Assembly (NCBI GenBank): GCA_947165085.1
Contig: CAMUZA010000007.1
Coordinates: 1 to 52,131 of the forward strand
Source: an uncultured Clostridia bacterium
GTDB lineage: Bacteria; Bacillota; Clostridia; Oscillospirales; Oscillospiraceae
DNA: 52,131 bases
Direction of reading: 5' to 3'
A program made the translations under genes and the position numbers. Below are positions 1 to 7,201 of this stretch, one piece after another (position 1 is the stretch's first letter; each line of letters begins with the position of its first letter). The notes beneath the pieces were generated by a model. That model saw nothing but the letters and a program-made list of their open reading frames with translations. It was not told the origin of the DNA and ran no database searches.

Positions 1-73
1 CGAGCACATAGTATTTATGGTTCGCCTCCTCCAGAATTGCAGTGAGGCGTTCGATTTCCTGTTTTGCGTTCAT
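1..73 (-). CDS. ligA: NAD-dependent DNA ligase, N-terminal fragment (cut by window edge)
   Basis: Only the first 24 codons are visible; the gene runs leftwards out of the window. The fragment ends in ANHKYYVL, which matches the domain Ia helix of bacterial LigA that grips the nicotinamide mononucleotide half of NAD+. LigA seals nicks in replication and repair. Its ATG overlaps the TGA of the upstream yunB as ATGA, so the two are probably translationally coupled, and pcrA lies just upstream, a pcrA-ligA neighbourhood common in Bacillota. The adenylation, OB, helix-hairpin-helix and BRCT domains lie outside the window, so the call rests on a short stretch plus context. Confidence 0.8.
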   Translation of the reverse strand, partial: MNAKQEIERLTAILEEANHKYYVL

Positions 74-702
74 GGCTGTACCTCCATGCCGAAGTAAGTA
101 GTCGGCACCGTGCCGACGATCACAGTCTCCGCCGCGGCGACCGTCGCGTCTACGACAACGTCATTCGTCCCAGCCCAGGTCAGCACCGTGACTGTCACCT
201 GAATATCAATGTAAATGCTGTGGCGAGTCTGATTGATGCCTGCTGCGGAGAAATCGTTTCGAAAGATCGCATCCGAGGTGCGGACGGCGAGCACGCGCAC
301 CGGCATGTTCGGTCCGCGACCGGAAAGCAGCTCCGGCAGCAGCACCGAGCCGATCGGCACGCCCAGCTCCTCCACGGATAGATTGTCCAGTTTTTCGTCG
401 ATGCAGTCCAGGATGCCCGTTTTCAGCAGGTTAATCCGCTCCATATTCGTGCGGATCGCGGTAACGGCGCCGCTTTTATCCTTTTCCACCGTCACCATAT
501 CTTCATACTTTAGCTTGCCCTCCGCGATCTGCTCAGCGATCGCGGCATTGATCGCGTCGGACGCCTGATTGCTCACCTGCGTTTCGACGAGCTGCTGCGC
601 CATCGGAGCCAGGCGCATGCGAAACAGCAGCGTCAGTACGGTGATCACAATCATAATTACGGCAAGCGTGCTGCGGAGCCTGTCTCTGTGCGCAAAGGTC
701 AT
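70..702 (-). CDS. yunB: Sporulation protein YunB
   Basis: A 210-residue protein with one N-terminal membrane helix (about residues 11-29) followed by an extracytoplasmic domain. The sequence matches the YunB family, which in Bacillus subtilis is made in the mother cell under sigma-E and is needed for normal sporulation; its biochemical role is not known. Typical family features are the segment LAPMAQQLVETQVSNQASDA after the helix and the conserved PVRVLAVRTSDAIFRNDF region. It sits 42 bp downstream of pcrA and overlaps ligA by four bases, so a housekeeping operon carries a sporulation gene. A GGGGGATAGG ribosome binding site precedes the ATG. This is the best evidence that the organism sporulates. 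Confidence 0.87.
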   Translation of the reverse strand: MTFAHRDRLRSTLAVIMIVITVLTLLFRMRLAPMAQQLVETQVSNQASDAINAAIAEQIAEGKLKYEDMVTVEKDKSGAVTAIRTNMERINLLKTGILDCIDEKLDNLSVEELGVPIGSVLLPELLSGRGPNMPVRVLAVRTSDAIFRNDFSAAGINQTRHSIYIDIQVTVTVLTWAGTNDVVVDATVAAAETVIVGTVPTTYFGMEVQP

Positions 703-744
703 ACCTATCCCCCCGTATAGGGTATTCGGGAGAACGGGATTCGT

Positions 745-3114
745 TTACAGCTTTTTCATTCTTGTCGACGCTGCGCCCGCCATCAGGCGCTTCGTGCCGA
801 ACTGGTCAAAGGCGATCTCCAGCATGGCGTCGTTGCCCATTTTTAGGACGGACAGCACCATTCCCCTGCCGAACGCATCATGCTGCACCATATCGCCCTT
901 GTTGAATTCGGGGACCGGCGCTTTTTTCTTGGGCGCGGTAAATGTGTTCGCGCTCCATTTTGGCGTCTGCGGCTTCTGCGCGGGATAGTCGAACGGCGCG
1001 TAAGCCTTTGGCTGCGCAGCCTGCTTGTTGAGCAGCAGCTCGTCCGGAATCTCTCCCAGAAAGCGCGAGGGGCGGTTGACCGTCGTATGACCGTACAGCA
1101 TGCGCTGTCTTGCGCTCGTGATCGTCAGGCGGCGCTTTGCTCTGGTGATCGCCACGTAGCAGAGTCTGCGCTCTTCCTCCATTTCCTCGTTGTCGCCGAT
1201 GGAACGAAGTCCCGGAAAGAGACCTTCTTCGCAGCCGACGATAAAGACGTTCGGAAATTCCAGACCCTTTGCCGAGTGCATGGTCATCATCACCACGGCG
1301 TCGGCGTCCTTGTCGTACTGCTCGATGTCAGTATAGAGCGCGATCTCCTCTAAAAAGCCGTTCAATGACGGCGTATCGGTGTTTTCCATGTAGGTCAGAA
1401 TCGACGATTTCAGCTCGCGCACGTTCTCCAGACGAGTGCGGTTTTCGAGGTCGTCCTTCTGCTCGAGCATCGCGGTATAGCCGGTGCGGATCAGCAGCTG
1501 CTCATAAAAGTCCGACAGCGAGAGGGTCTTGAGAAGCTCTGCGCACTCCTCGATCAGCATGGTAAACGCCATGAGCTTCTGCGCTGAGCGCTCCAGCGCG
1601 GGATAGTTGTACGGATCGCTGATGACGCTGTAAAGCGGCATTTCCGCCGCGGTGCAGAGCCGCTCCATCGTCTCGATAGTCTTCGCGCCGATGCCGCGCG
1701 GCGGCTGATTGATGATGCGCTTGAGCCGCAGATCGTCGCTGCGGTTGTTGATCACGCACAGATAGGCAAGCATGTCCTTGACCTCGGCACGGTCGAAGAA
1801 GCGCGTGCCGCCGATGATGCGGTAGCGCAAGCCGCTGCGCTTGAACGCGTATTCAAGCGCGTTCGACTGCGCGTTGGTGCGGTAGAGCACGGCGAACTGA
1901 TTGAGATTCTTGCCTTTTGACTCGGAGAGAATCTGATTGGCGACAAAGCTCGCCTCGTCGCTTTCGTTCAGCGCCTCATAATGAAGGATCTTCTCACCGA
2001 CGCCGTTGTTCGTCCAGAGGCGTTTGCCTTTTCTGCCGCGGTTATTTGCGATCACCGCGTTGGCAGCGTCCAGGATCGACTGCGTGGACCGGTAGTTCTG
2101 CTCCAATCGGATGACCTTCGCGCCTTCAAACTGGTGCTCAAAATCAAGGATATTGCGGATCGTAGCGCCGCGAAAACGGTAGATGCTCTGATCGTCATCG
2201 CCGACGACGCAGATGTTCCTGTAGCCTCCGGCAAGCAGCGAGGCAAGCAGATACTGCAAATGGTTCGTGTCCTGATACTCGTCGATCAGGACGTAGCGAA
2301 ACTTCTGCTGATAGTAGCCGCGCACTTCCTCGTACTCCTGCAGAAGCTGCACCGTCAGCAGAATGATGTCGTCGAAATCGACGGCGTTCGCGCCTTTCAG
2401 CCTGCGCTGATACTCCTCATACAGCTCCGCGATCCGCTTCATGCGGAAATCGTCGCCCGCATTCTTCACAAAGTCGTCCGGCGTCTGCCGGTTATCCTTG
2501 GCCTTGGAGATCATGCCGAGGACGGACTTCGGCGGGAAGGTCTTATCGTCCAGATTGCGGTCGCGGAGGATCTCCTTCATCACGCGCTCGGAATCTGCGG
2601 TATCATAGATCGTGAAGCTCGTATCGTAGCCAAGCCGCCCGATCTCGCGGCGCAGGATGCGGCAGCAGGCGCTGTGGAAGGTCATCGCCCAGATCCCCTC
2701 GCCCTGCGCGCCGAGGAGACTGCAGATCCGCTCTTTGAGTTCGTTTGCCGCCTTATTCGTAAAGGTGATCGCGATAATCGACCACGGCGCGACGGGATTC
2801 AGCGTACACAATCCGTCCGCTCTCCACGTATCCGCCTCGACCGTGCCGGCGTTGACGCTCTCTAAATATACGACGTCATCCTCGGTCACGCCCTCCGGGA
2901 TCTGCTCGCTGTCGGACGCGCAGCCGAAACGGATCAGATTGGCGATGCGGTGGATCAGCACGGTCGTCTTGCCGCTGCCTGCGCCCGCGAGCAGGAGCAG
3001 CGGACCTTCTGTCGTCAGAACGGCTTCCGCCTGGCGCGGATTCATATCGGAAAACTGCCGCGCAATGTAATCGCGCCGCGCAGCCAGAAATCGCTGTTTG
3101 TAATTCTCTGTCAT
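745..3114 (-). CDS. pcrA: ATP-dependent DNA helicase PcrA/UvrD
   Basis: A 789-residue superfamily 1A 3'-5' helicase used in repair and removal of replication blocks. Motifs appear in order: Walker A GAGSGKTT, Ia ITFTNKAANELKER, II LIDEYQDTN, III VVGDDDQSIYRFRGA, IV EQNYRST, V MTMHSAKGLEFPNVF and VI YVAITRAKRRL. The C-terminus carries the small beta-barrel tail (GDMVQHDAFGRG onwards) typical of PcrA. Between motifs I and Ia there is an insert of about 45 residues, rich in acidic residues, that Bacillus PcrA lacks; I recall similar inserts in Oscillospirales proteins. The start is supported by GGGGAAG about 8 bases upstream. It heads the pcrA-yunB-ligA run. Confidence 0.95.
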   Translation of the reverse strand: MTENYKQRFLAARRDYIARQFSDMNPRQAEAVLTTEGPLLLLAGAGSGKTTVLIHRIANLIRFGCASDSEQIPEGVTEDDVVYLESVNAGTVEADTWRADGLCTLNPVAPWSIIAITFTNKAANELKERICSLLGAQGEGIWAMTFHSACCRILRREIGRLGYDTSFTIYDTADSERVMKEILRDRNLDDKTFPPKSVLGMISKAKDNRQTPDDFVKNAGDDFRMKRIAELYEEYQRRLKGANAVDFDDIILLTVQLLQEYEEVRGYYQQKFRYVLIDEYQDTNHLQYLLASLLAGGYRNICVVGDDDQSIYRFRGATIRNILDFEHQFEGAKVIRLEQNYRSTQSILDAANAVIANNRGRKGKRLWTNNGVGEKILHYEALNESDEASFVANQILSESKGKNLNQFAVLYRTNAQSNALEYAFKRSGLRYRIIGGTRFFDRAEVKDMLAYLCVINNRSDDLRLKRIINQPPRGIGAKTIETMERLCTAAEMPLYSVISDPYNYPALERSAQKLMAFTMLIEECAELLKTLSLSDFYEQLLIRTGYTAMLEQKDDLENRTRLENVRELKSSILTYMENTDTPSLNGFLEEIALYTDIEQYDKDADAVVMMTMHSAKGLEFPNVFIVGCEEGLFPGLRSIGDNEEMEEERRLCYVAITRAKRRLTITSARQRMLYGHTTVNRPSRFLGEIPDELLLNKQAAQPKAYAPFDYPAQKPQTPKWSANTFTAPKKKAPVPEFNKGDMVQHDAFGRGMVLSVLKMGNDAMLEIAFDQFGTKRLMAGAASTRMKKL

Positions 3115-3143
3115 TTTTCTTCCCCAATCAGTAGTCTTTCTCT

Positions 3144-3172
3144 ATTCTATTACATCTTTGTACAGAAATAAA
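3144..3172 (-). promoter_or_regulatory. Possible promoter of pcrA operon
   Basis: On the minus strand TTTATT and TAGAAT are separated by 17 bases, about 30 bases upstream of the pcrA start. The -35 box is a weak match, so the placement is tentative. Confidence 0.35.
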
Positions 3173-3218
3173 GAGCAACTTTCAATTCTTCCCATGATTT
3201 TTTCGTCGTAATTTATGG

Positions 3219-3247
3219 TTGATTATGGGTGAAGTTTGATTTATAAT
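3219..3247 (+). promoter_or_regulatory. Sigma-A type promoter of the acyl-CoA ligase operon
   Basis: TTGATT, 17-base spacer, TATAAT, ending 44 bases before the ATG at 3292. It lies in the AT-rich gap divergent from pcrA. Confidence 0.75.
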
Positions 3248-3291
3248 GTTGCTGTACTTTTAAAATTCAGAAAGAAAGGAAGTATTCCAAG

Positions 3292-4995
3292 ATGGCGCTT
3301 TCCTCTACTGCACCCTGGCTCAATTTCTACGGCAAAATGCCGAAAACCATAGACTATCCCCGTCAGACCATCTATCAACTCGTTGCGCAGACCGGCGAAA
3401 AGCACCCCGCCTTGACCGCCTACGAGTTTATGAACCGCGAGACGAGCTATGCCGAATTCATGGCGCGCATCGACCGCGCGGCAAAGGCGCTCTACGCCCT
3501 CGGTATCCGCAAGGGTGACCGCGTGACAATCTGCATGCCCAACGCGCCGCAGTCCGTCGACTGCTTCTATGCCCTCAACCGCATCGGCGCGGTCTCCAAC
3601 ATGATCCATCCGCTTTCCGCAACGGAGGAAATCACGTTCTATTTGAACATTTCCAAGAGCAAGGCGATCCTGACGCTGGACCGCTTTTACGGCAAGGTCC
3701 ATACCGCGATCGAGAAGTCCGAGCGCAAGCCGCTCCTGCTGATCGCAAAGATTCAGGACGAGCTGAGTCTGCCGCTGAAGATCGGCTTCGCCCTGACGGA
3801 AGCGAAGAAATACCCGAAGCTGCCGAAGGACGGCAGCTACATGCTCTGGACGGACGCCCTGAAAAATGCGGCAGCCGAGCTGCCTGCGGACGACGGCATC
3901 GCCGCGGAATGCGCAAGCATTCTCTATTCCGGCGGCACGACCGGTACGACCAAGGGCATCTGCCTTTCAAGCTATAATTTCAACGCCCTCGCCCTGCAGA
4001 CGATCGCCGCCAGCGGTTATGATGACATCAGCGGTATGAAAATGCTCTCTGTCATGCCGATCTTCCACGGCTTCGGGCTCGGTATCGGCATCCATACGGC
4101 GCTGGTCGGCGGCGGCAGATGCATCCTCGTCCCCAATTTCAGCATCAAGGTCTACGCCGAATTGCTGCGCAAAAAGCATCCGAACTTTATTCCCGGCGTG
4201 CCGACGCTGTTTGAAGCCCTCCTGCGGACAAAGGATCTGGACAGTCTGGACATGTCCTTCCTGAAGGGCGTATTCTCCGGCGGCGATTCCCTGTCTGTCG
4301 AGCTCAAGCACAAGGTCGACGCCTTCCTCAAGGAACACGGCGCGACCGTGCAGATCCGCGAAGGCTACGGTACGACCGAGTGCGTCACCGCCTGCTGCCT
4401 GACGCCCATTGACTATGCGCGCGACGGCTCGATCGGCATTCCCTTCCCCGACACCTTCTTCAAGATCGTAACGCCCGGCACGCAGGACGAGGTCGAAGCG
4501 GAAACGGAAGGCGAGATCTGCATTTCCGGTCCGTCGGTCATGCTCGGGTATCTGGACAACCCCGAAGAAACCGCGCAGACTCTGCGCCGTCATGAGGACG
4601 GTCGTATCTGGCTGCATACCGGCGATCTCGGCAAGATGGACAAGGATGGCTTCGTCTACTTCCGTCAGCGCATCAAGCGCATGATTATCACATCCGGATA
4701 CAACGTCTATCCCAGCCAGTTGGAAAACATCATCGACGGACACGACAAAGTGCTCTACTCCTGCGTCATCGGCGTAAAAGACCCATATAAAATGCAGAAG
4801 ATCAAGGCTTTCGTCGTTCTGCGCCCCGGCTTTACGCCCAGCGAAGAGGTCAAGCAGGAGCTTTTGGCATACTGCCGCGACCGAATTGCGAAGTACGCCA
4901 TGCCGTATGACATCGAATTCCGCGACGAATTGCCCAAAACGCTGGTCGGCAAGGTCGCTTACCGTGTTTTGGAGGAGGAGGAAGCGTCGAAATGA
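3292..4995 (+). CDS. AMP-dependent acyl-CoA (or acyl-ACP) ligase
   Basis: A 567-residue member of the ANL superfamily, which activates a carboxylic acid with ATP to an acyl-adenylate and then forms a thioester. Visible motifs are the phosphate-binding loop YSGGTTGTTKG, the adenine motif GYGTTE, LHTGDLG, the hinge FRQRIKRMIITSGYNVYP and the C-terminal LPKTLVGKV with the adenylating lysine. Length and hinge resemble medium- or long-chain fatty acid ligases, but the substrate cannot be read from the sequence. AAAGGAAG precedes the ATG. The stop overlaps the next start as ATGA, so it is coupled to a DUF1624 membrane protein and may supply its acyl donor; that link is inference. Confidence 0.9.
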   Translation: MALSSTAPWLNFYGKMPKTIDYPRQTIYQLVAQTGEKHPALTAYEFMNRETSYAEFMARIDRAAKALYALGIRKGDRVTICMPNAPQSVDCFYALNRIGAVSNMIHPLSATEEITFYLNISKSKAILTLDRFYGKVHTAIEKSERKPLLLIAKIQDELSLPLKIGFALTEAKKYPKLPKDGSYMLWTDALKNAAAELPADDGIAAECASILYSGGTTGTTKGICLSSYNFNALALQTIAASGYDDISGMKMLSVMPIFHGFGLGIGIHTALVGGGRCILVPNFSIKVYAELLRKKHPNFIPGVPTLFEALLRTKDLDSLDMSFLKGVFSGGDSLSVELKHKVDAFLKEHGATVQIREGYGTTECVTACCLTPIDYARDGSIGIPFPDTFFKIVTPGTQDEVEAETEGEICISGPSVMLGYLDNPEETAQTLRRHEDGRIWLHTGDLGKMDKDGFVYFRQRIKRMIITSGYNVYPSQLENIIDGHDKVLYSCVIGVKDPYKMQKIKAFVVLRPGFTPSEEVKQELLAYCRDRIAKYAMPYDIEFRDELPKTLVGKVAYRVLEEEEASK

Positions 4996-5702
4996 CGAAA
5001 AAGCGAGTTTGGGAGCTGGACGCTCTGCGTGGGATCTGCATCATCGGCATGATCGCTGTGCATTTGATGTATGATCTGGGCGCCTTCACCAACATGCGCC
5101 TTGAGCTGCCGGACTGGTTCTTTTTCGTCAAGAATTACGGACATGTCCTGTTCGTCCTGATCTCCGGAATATGCGCGACGCTGACGGCGCATTCCACGCT
5201 CAAAAGAGGTCTTGTGGTCTTCGGCTGCGGTCTGCTCGTTTCCTACGTGACGATGTTCATGGAATACGTCATCGGCGGCTTCAGCGGTCTGCACATCTGG
5301 TTCGGCATCCTGCACATGCTCGGCGTCTGCATGATGCTCTATCCGATCTTCCGCAAGCTCCCGTTCTGGGCGCTGGCGCTGCTCGGCGCAGGCTTCATCG
5401 TCCTCGGCTACTGGATGGCGACGGTGGATGTATCCGTGAATTTCCTCTTCCCGCTCGGCCTTTGTCAGAAGGGCTTTTACGTCGGCAGCGACTACTTCGC
5501 GATTTTCCCCGGCTTCGGCTGGTTTCTGATCGGCGCGGCAATCGGCAAGACCGCCTACCGCAAGCAGGAGAGCCTGCTGCCGAAGGTAAATTCCGACTTC
5601 TTTCTCCTGCGCGGTCTGCGTTTTATCGGCAGGCACTCGCTGTGGTTCTATCTGCTGCATCAGCCGCTTCTGTTTGCGATCGTATTCCTGTTCTTTGCGT
5701 AA
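4992..5702 (+). CDS. DUF1624/heparan-alpha-glucosaminide N-acetyltransferase-like membrane protein
   Basis: A 236-residue multi-pass membrane protein, about seven helices. The N-terminus has the family signature ELDALRGICIIGMIAVHLMY with Arg13 and His24 in the first helix; in the HGSNAT family such a histidine takes part in moving an acetyl group from cytoplasmic acetyl-CoA to an acceptor across the membrane. The C-terminus GRHSLWFYLLHQP is also typical of this acyltransferase fold. It starts inside the stop of the upstream acyl-CoA ligase (ATGA) and is followed by a hairpin, so the two form a bicistronic unit. The likely role is acylation of an envelope sugar or lipid; the acceptor is unknown. 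Confidence 0.85.
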   Translation: MTKKRVWELDALRGICIIGMIAVHLMYDLGAFTNMRLELPDWFFFVKNYGHVLFVLISGICATLTAHSTLKRGLVVFGCGLLVSYVTMFMEYVIGGFSGLHIWFGILHMLGVCMMLYPIFRKLPFWALALLGAGFIVLGYWMATVDVSVNFLFPLGLCQKGFYVGSDYFAIFPGFGWFLIGAAIGKTAYRKQESLLPKVNSDFFLLRGLRFIGRHSLWFYLLHQPLLFAIVFLFFA

Positions 5703-5728
5703 TCACGTCGCCATGCAAAACGGCTTTC

Positions 5729-5757
5729 AGAGCCATTCTTCGAAAGAGGATGGCTCT
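5729..5757 (+). terminator. Probable intrinsic terminator
   Basis: AGAGCCATTCT and AGAGGATGGCTCT pair with a small bulge around a TCGAA-like loop, followed by the T-rich TGTTGTTGC. It closes the ligase-acyltransferase pair, but the T-tract is poor. Confidence 0.55.
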
Positions 5758-5761
5758 GTTG

Positions 5762-5790
5762 TTGCATTTATTGGTAAATGCAGGTATACT
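5762..5790 (+). promoter_or_regulatory. Promoter with an embedded palindrome
   Basis: TTGCAT, 17-base spacer, TATACT. The -35 box and most of the spacer are covered by the inverted repeat TGCATTTA-ttgg-TAAATGCA (5763-5782), a shape that suits a repressor operator. The predicted transcript start falls almost on the ribosome binding site of the gene at 5811, giving a very short leader. Confidence 0.6.
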
Positions 5791-5810
5791 GTAGAAAAGG
5801 CGGTGAGCGA

Positions 5811-7130
5811 ATGAGCGAAAAACTGAAAAAACCGTATCAGACCGTTACGGCGGTCTATGTGGTATTGATCTTCACATTCTATCTTTTGTTTTTTGACAAA
5901 AACGGACTCTCCGCGATCTCCAAAGCGAAACTGGTCTGCTATTATACGCTCACGTTCAGCTATATCGCCTCCGTTCTGTTTCTGCTGATCTATCACGGCT
6001 TAGCCGGAAAACTGCGGTGGCAAGACGTTCGTACCGATCTGAAAAACACACCCGTCGCTGCATGGCTGATCCTTGCCTATCTGCTTTTTACTCTTGTTTC
6101 CGCCCTGTTATCCGATTACAGCACCGTCTGGCTCGGAAGGCCCGAAGCTGTCTTCCGTCGCGAGGGCGCGCTGACGATCTCGCTGTACTGTATCTCTTTC
6201 CTGCTGATCAGCAGATTCTACCGTCCCACACGCTGGCACCTGTACATGTTCGCGGCGGGTGCATCCGCCTTTTGCGTGATCTGCATTTTTCAATTGCTGA
6301 ATATCAACATCTTCGGGCTGTACCCGCTCGGCGATGCGCTCTCCTGCGCTGATTTTTCAGACAGATTCATCGGAACGATCGGCAACATCGACTTTACCGC
6401 CTCCTATCTTTGTATCGCGATACCGATCTTCTGGTGCTGCACGCTGCGGCTGAGCGGCAGGCAGCGATTTCTGTTGTGCATTCCTCTGCTGCTGTGTTTG
6501 TTCATTCTTTGGAAGATCAACGTCGCCGCAGGTTTCGTCGGGATCCTTGTCGGGACGCTGCTTTCACTGCCCGTCGTTCTGCCCTGTAAGAAGAAAACGC
6601 GCATCATGGTTATGATCGCCGTCGCGGCGATGTTCGCTGTCGGTCTGTTCGTGATCTATTATGTAGATTTCGGTCAGAAGGAGCTGCACCAGCTTCGCGT
6701 CATCCTCCACGGGAAAATCAAAGACTCCTATGGCACCGGACGGGTCTATATCTGGCGCAGGACGCTTCAGGCGGTCCCGGCGCATTTCTGGTTCGGCACC
6801 GGACCGGATACGATGTCATACGCGCTGTTCGCGCGAAGGAACGGCCTCATTTTCGATGCGGCGCATAACGAGTATTTGACCGTTCTGTACCATCAGGGCA
6901 TCTTCGCGCTGCTTTCCTATCTCGGCGCGTTAATATATACGAGCGTCCAGTGGGTTCGGCAGTCGGGAGAAAACACAGTTGCGGCCATCTCCGGCGCCGC
7001 CGTACTTTGCTACTGCCTGCAGGCGTTTTTCAGTATCAGCCAGTTGATCACTTCACCCTTCTTCTGGTGCGTGTTTGCCATTCTGGTGAACGCGCTCTGC
7101 GACAAAAAACGGCAAAATGCGCGCCGTTAA
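5811..7130 (+). CDS. O-antigen ligase (Wzy/WaaL-like) family membrane protein
   Basis: A 439-residue protein with ten or more predicted membrane helices. It belongs to the O-antigen ligase/polymerase superfamily: the large loop region contains GRVYIWRRTL and FGTGPDTM, followed by AAHNEYLTVLYHQG, the hallmark histidine-containing motif at the start of the late helix pair. In Gram-positive bacteria such proteins polymerise or transfer undecaprenyl-linked glycans to the surface. The start at 5811 is preferred over an in-frame start 33 bases upstream because AAGGCGGTGA lies just before it and the promoter's -10 box overlaps the longer form. It appears monocistronic; no glycosyltransferases are adjacent, so its glycan is unknown. 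Confidence 0.85.
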   Translation: MSEKLKKPYQTVTAVYVVLIFTFYLLFFDKNGLSAISKAKLVCYYTLTFSYIASVLFLLIYHGLAGKLRWQDVRTDLKNTPVAAWLILAYLLFTLVSALLSDYSTVWLGRPEAVFRREGALTISLYCISFLLISRFYRPTRWHLYMFAAGASAFCVICIFQLLNINIFGLYPLGDALSCADFSDRFIGTIGNIDFTASYLCIAIPIFWCCTLRLSGRQRFLLCIPLLLCLFILWKINVAAGFVGILVGTLLSLPVVLPCKKKTRIMVMIAVAAMFAVGLFVIYYVDFGQKELHQLRVILHGKIKDSYGTGRVYIWRRTLQAVPAHFWFGTGPDTMSYALFARRNGLIFDAAHNEYLTVLYHQGIFALLSYLGALIYTSVQWVRQSGENTVAAISGAAVLCYCLQAFFSISQLITSPFFWCVFAILVNALCDKKRQNARR

Positions 7131-7133
7131 AAA

Positions 7134-7162
7134 TTGACTTTTGAAAAAAAGCAACATATAAT
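7134..7162 (+). promoter_or_regulatory. Strong sigma-A promoter of the C11 peptidase/ABC exporter operon
   Basis: TTGACT, 17-base spacer, TATAAT, starting four bases after the stop of the upstream gene. GGAGG follows at 7190, before the ATG at 7202. Confidence 0.88.
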
Positions 7163-7201
7163 TATTTTTTAGTTAAAACTACCGAATTTGGAGGTATTGC
7201 T

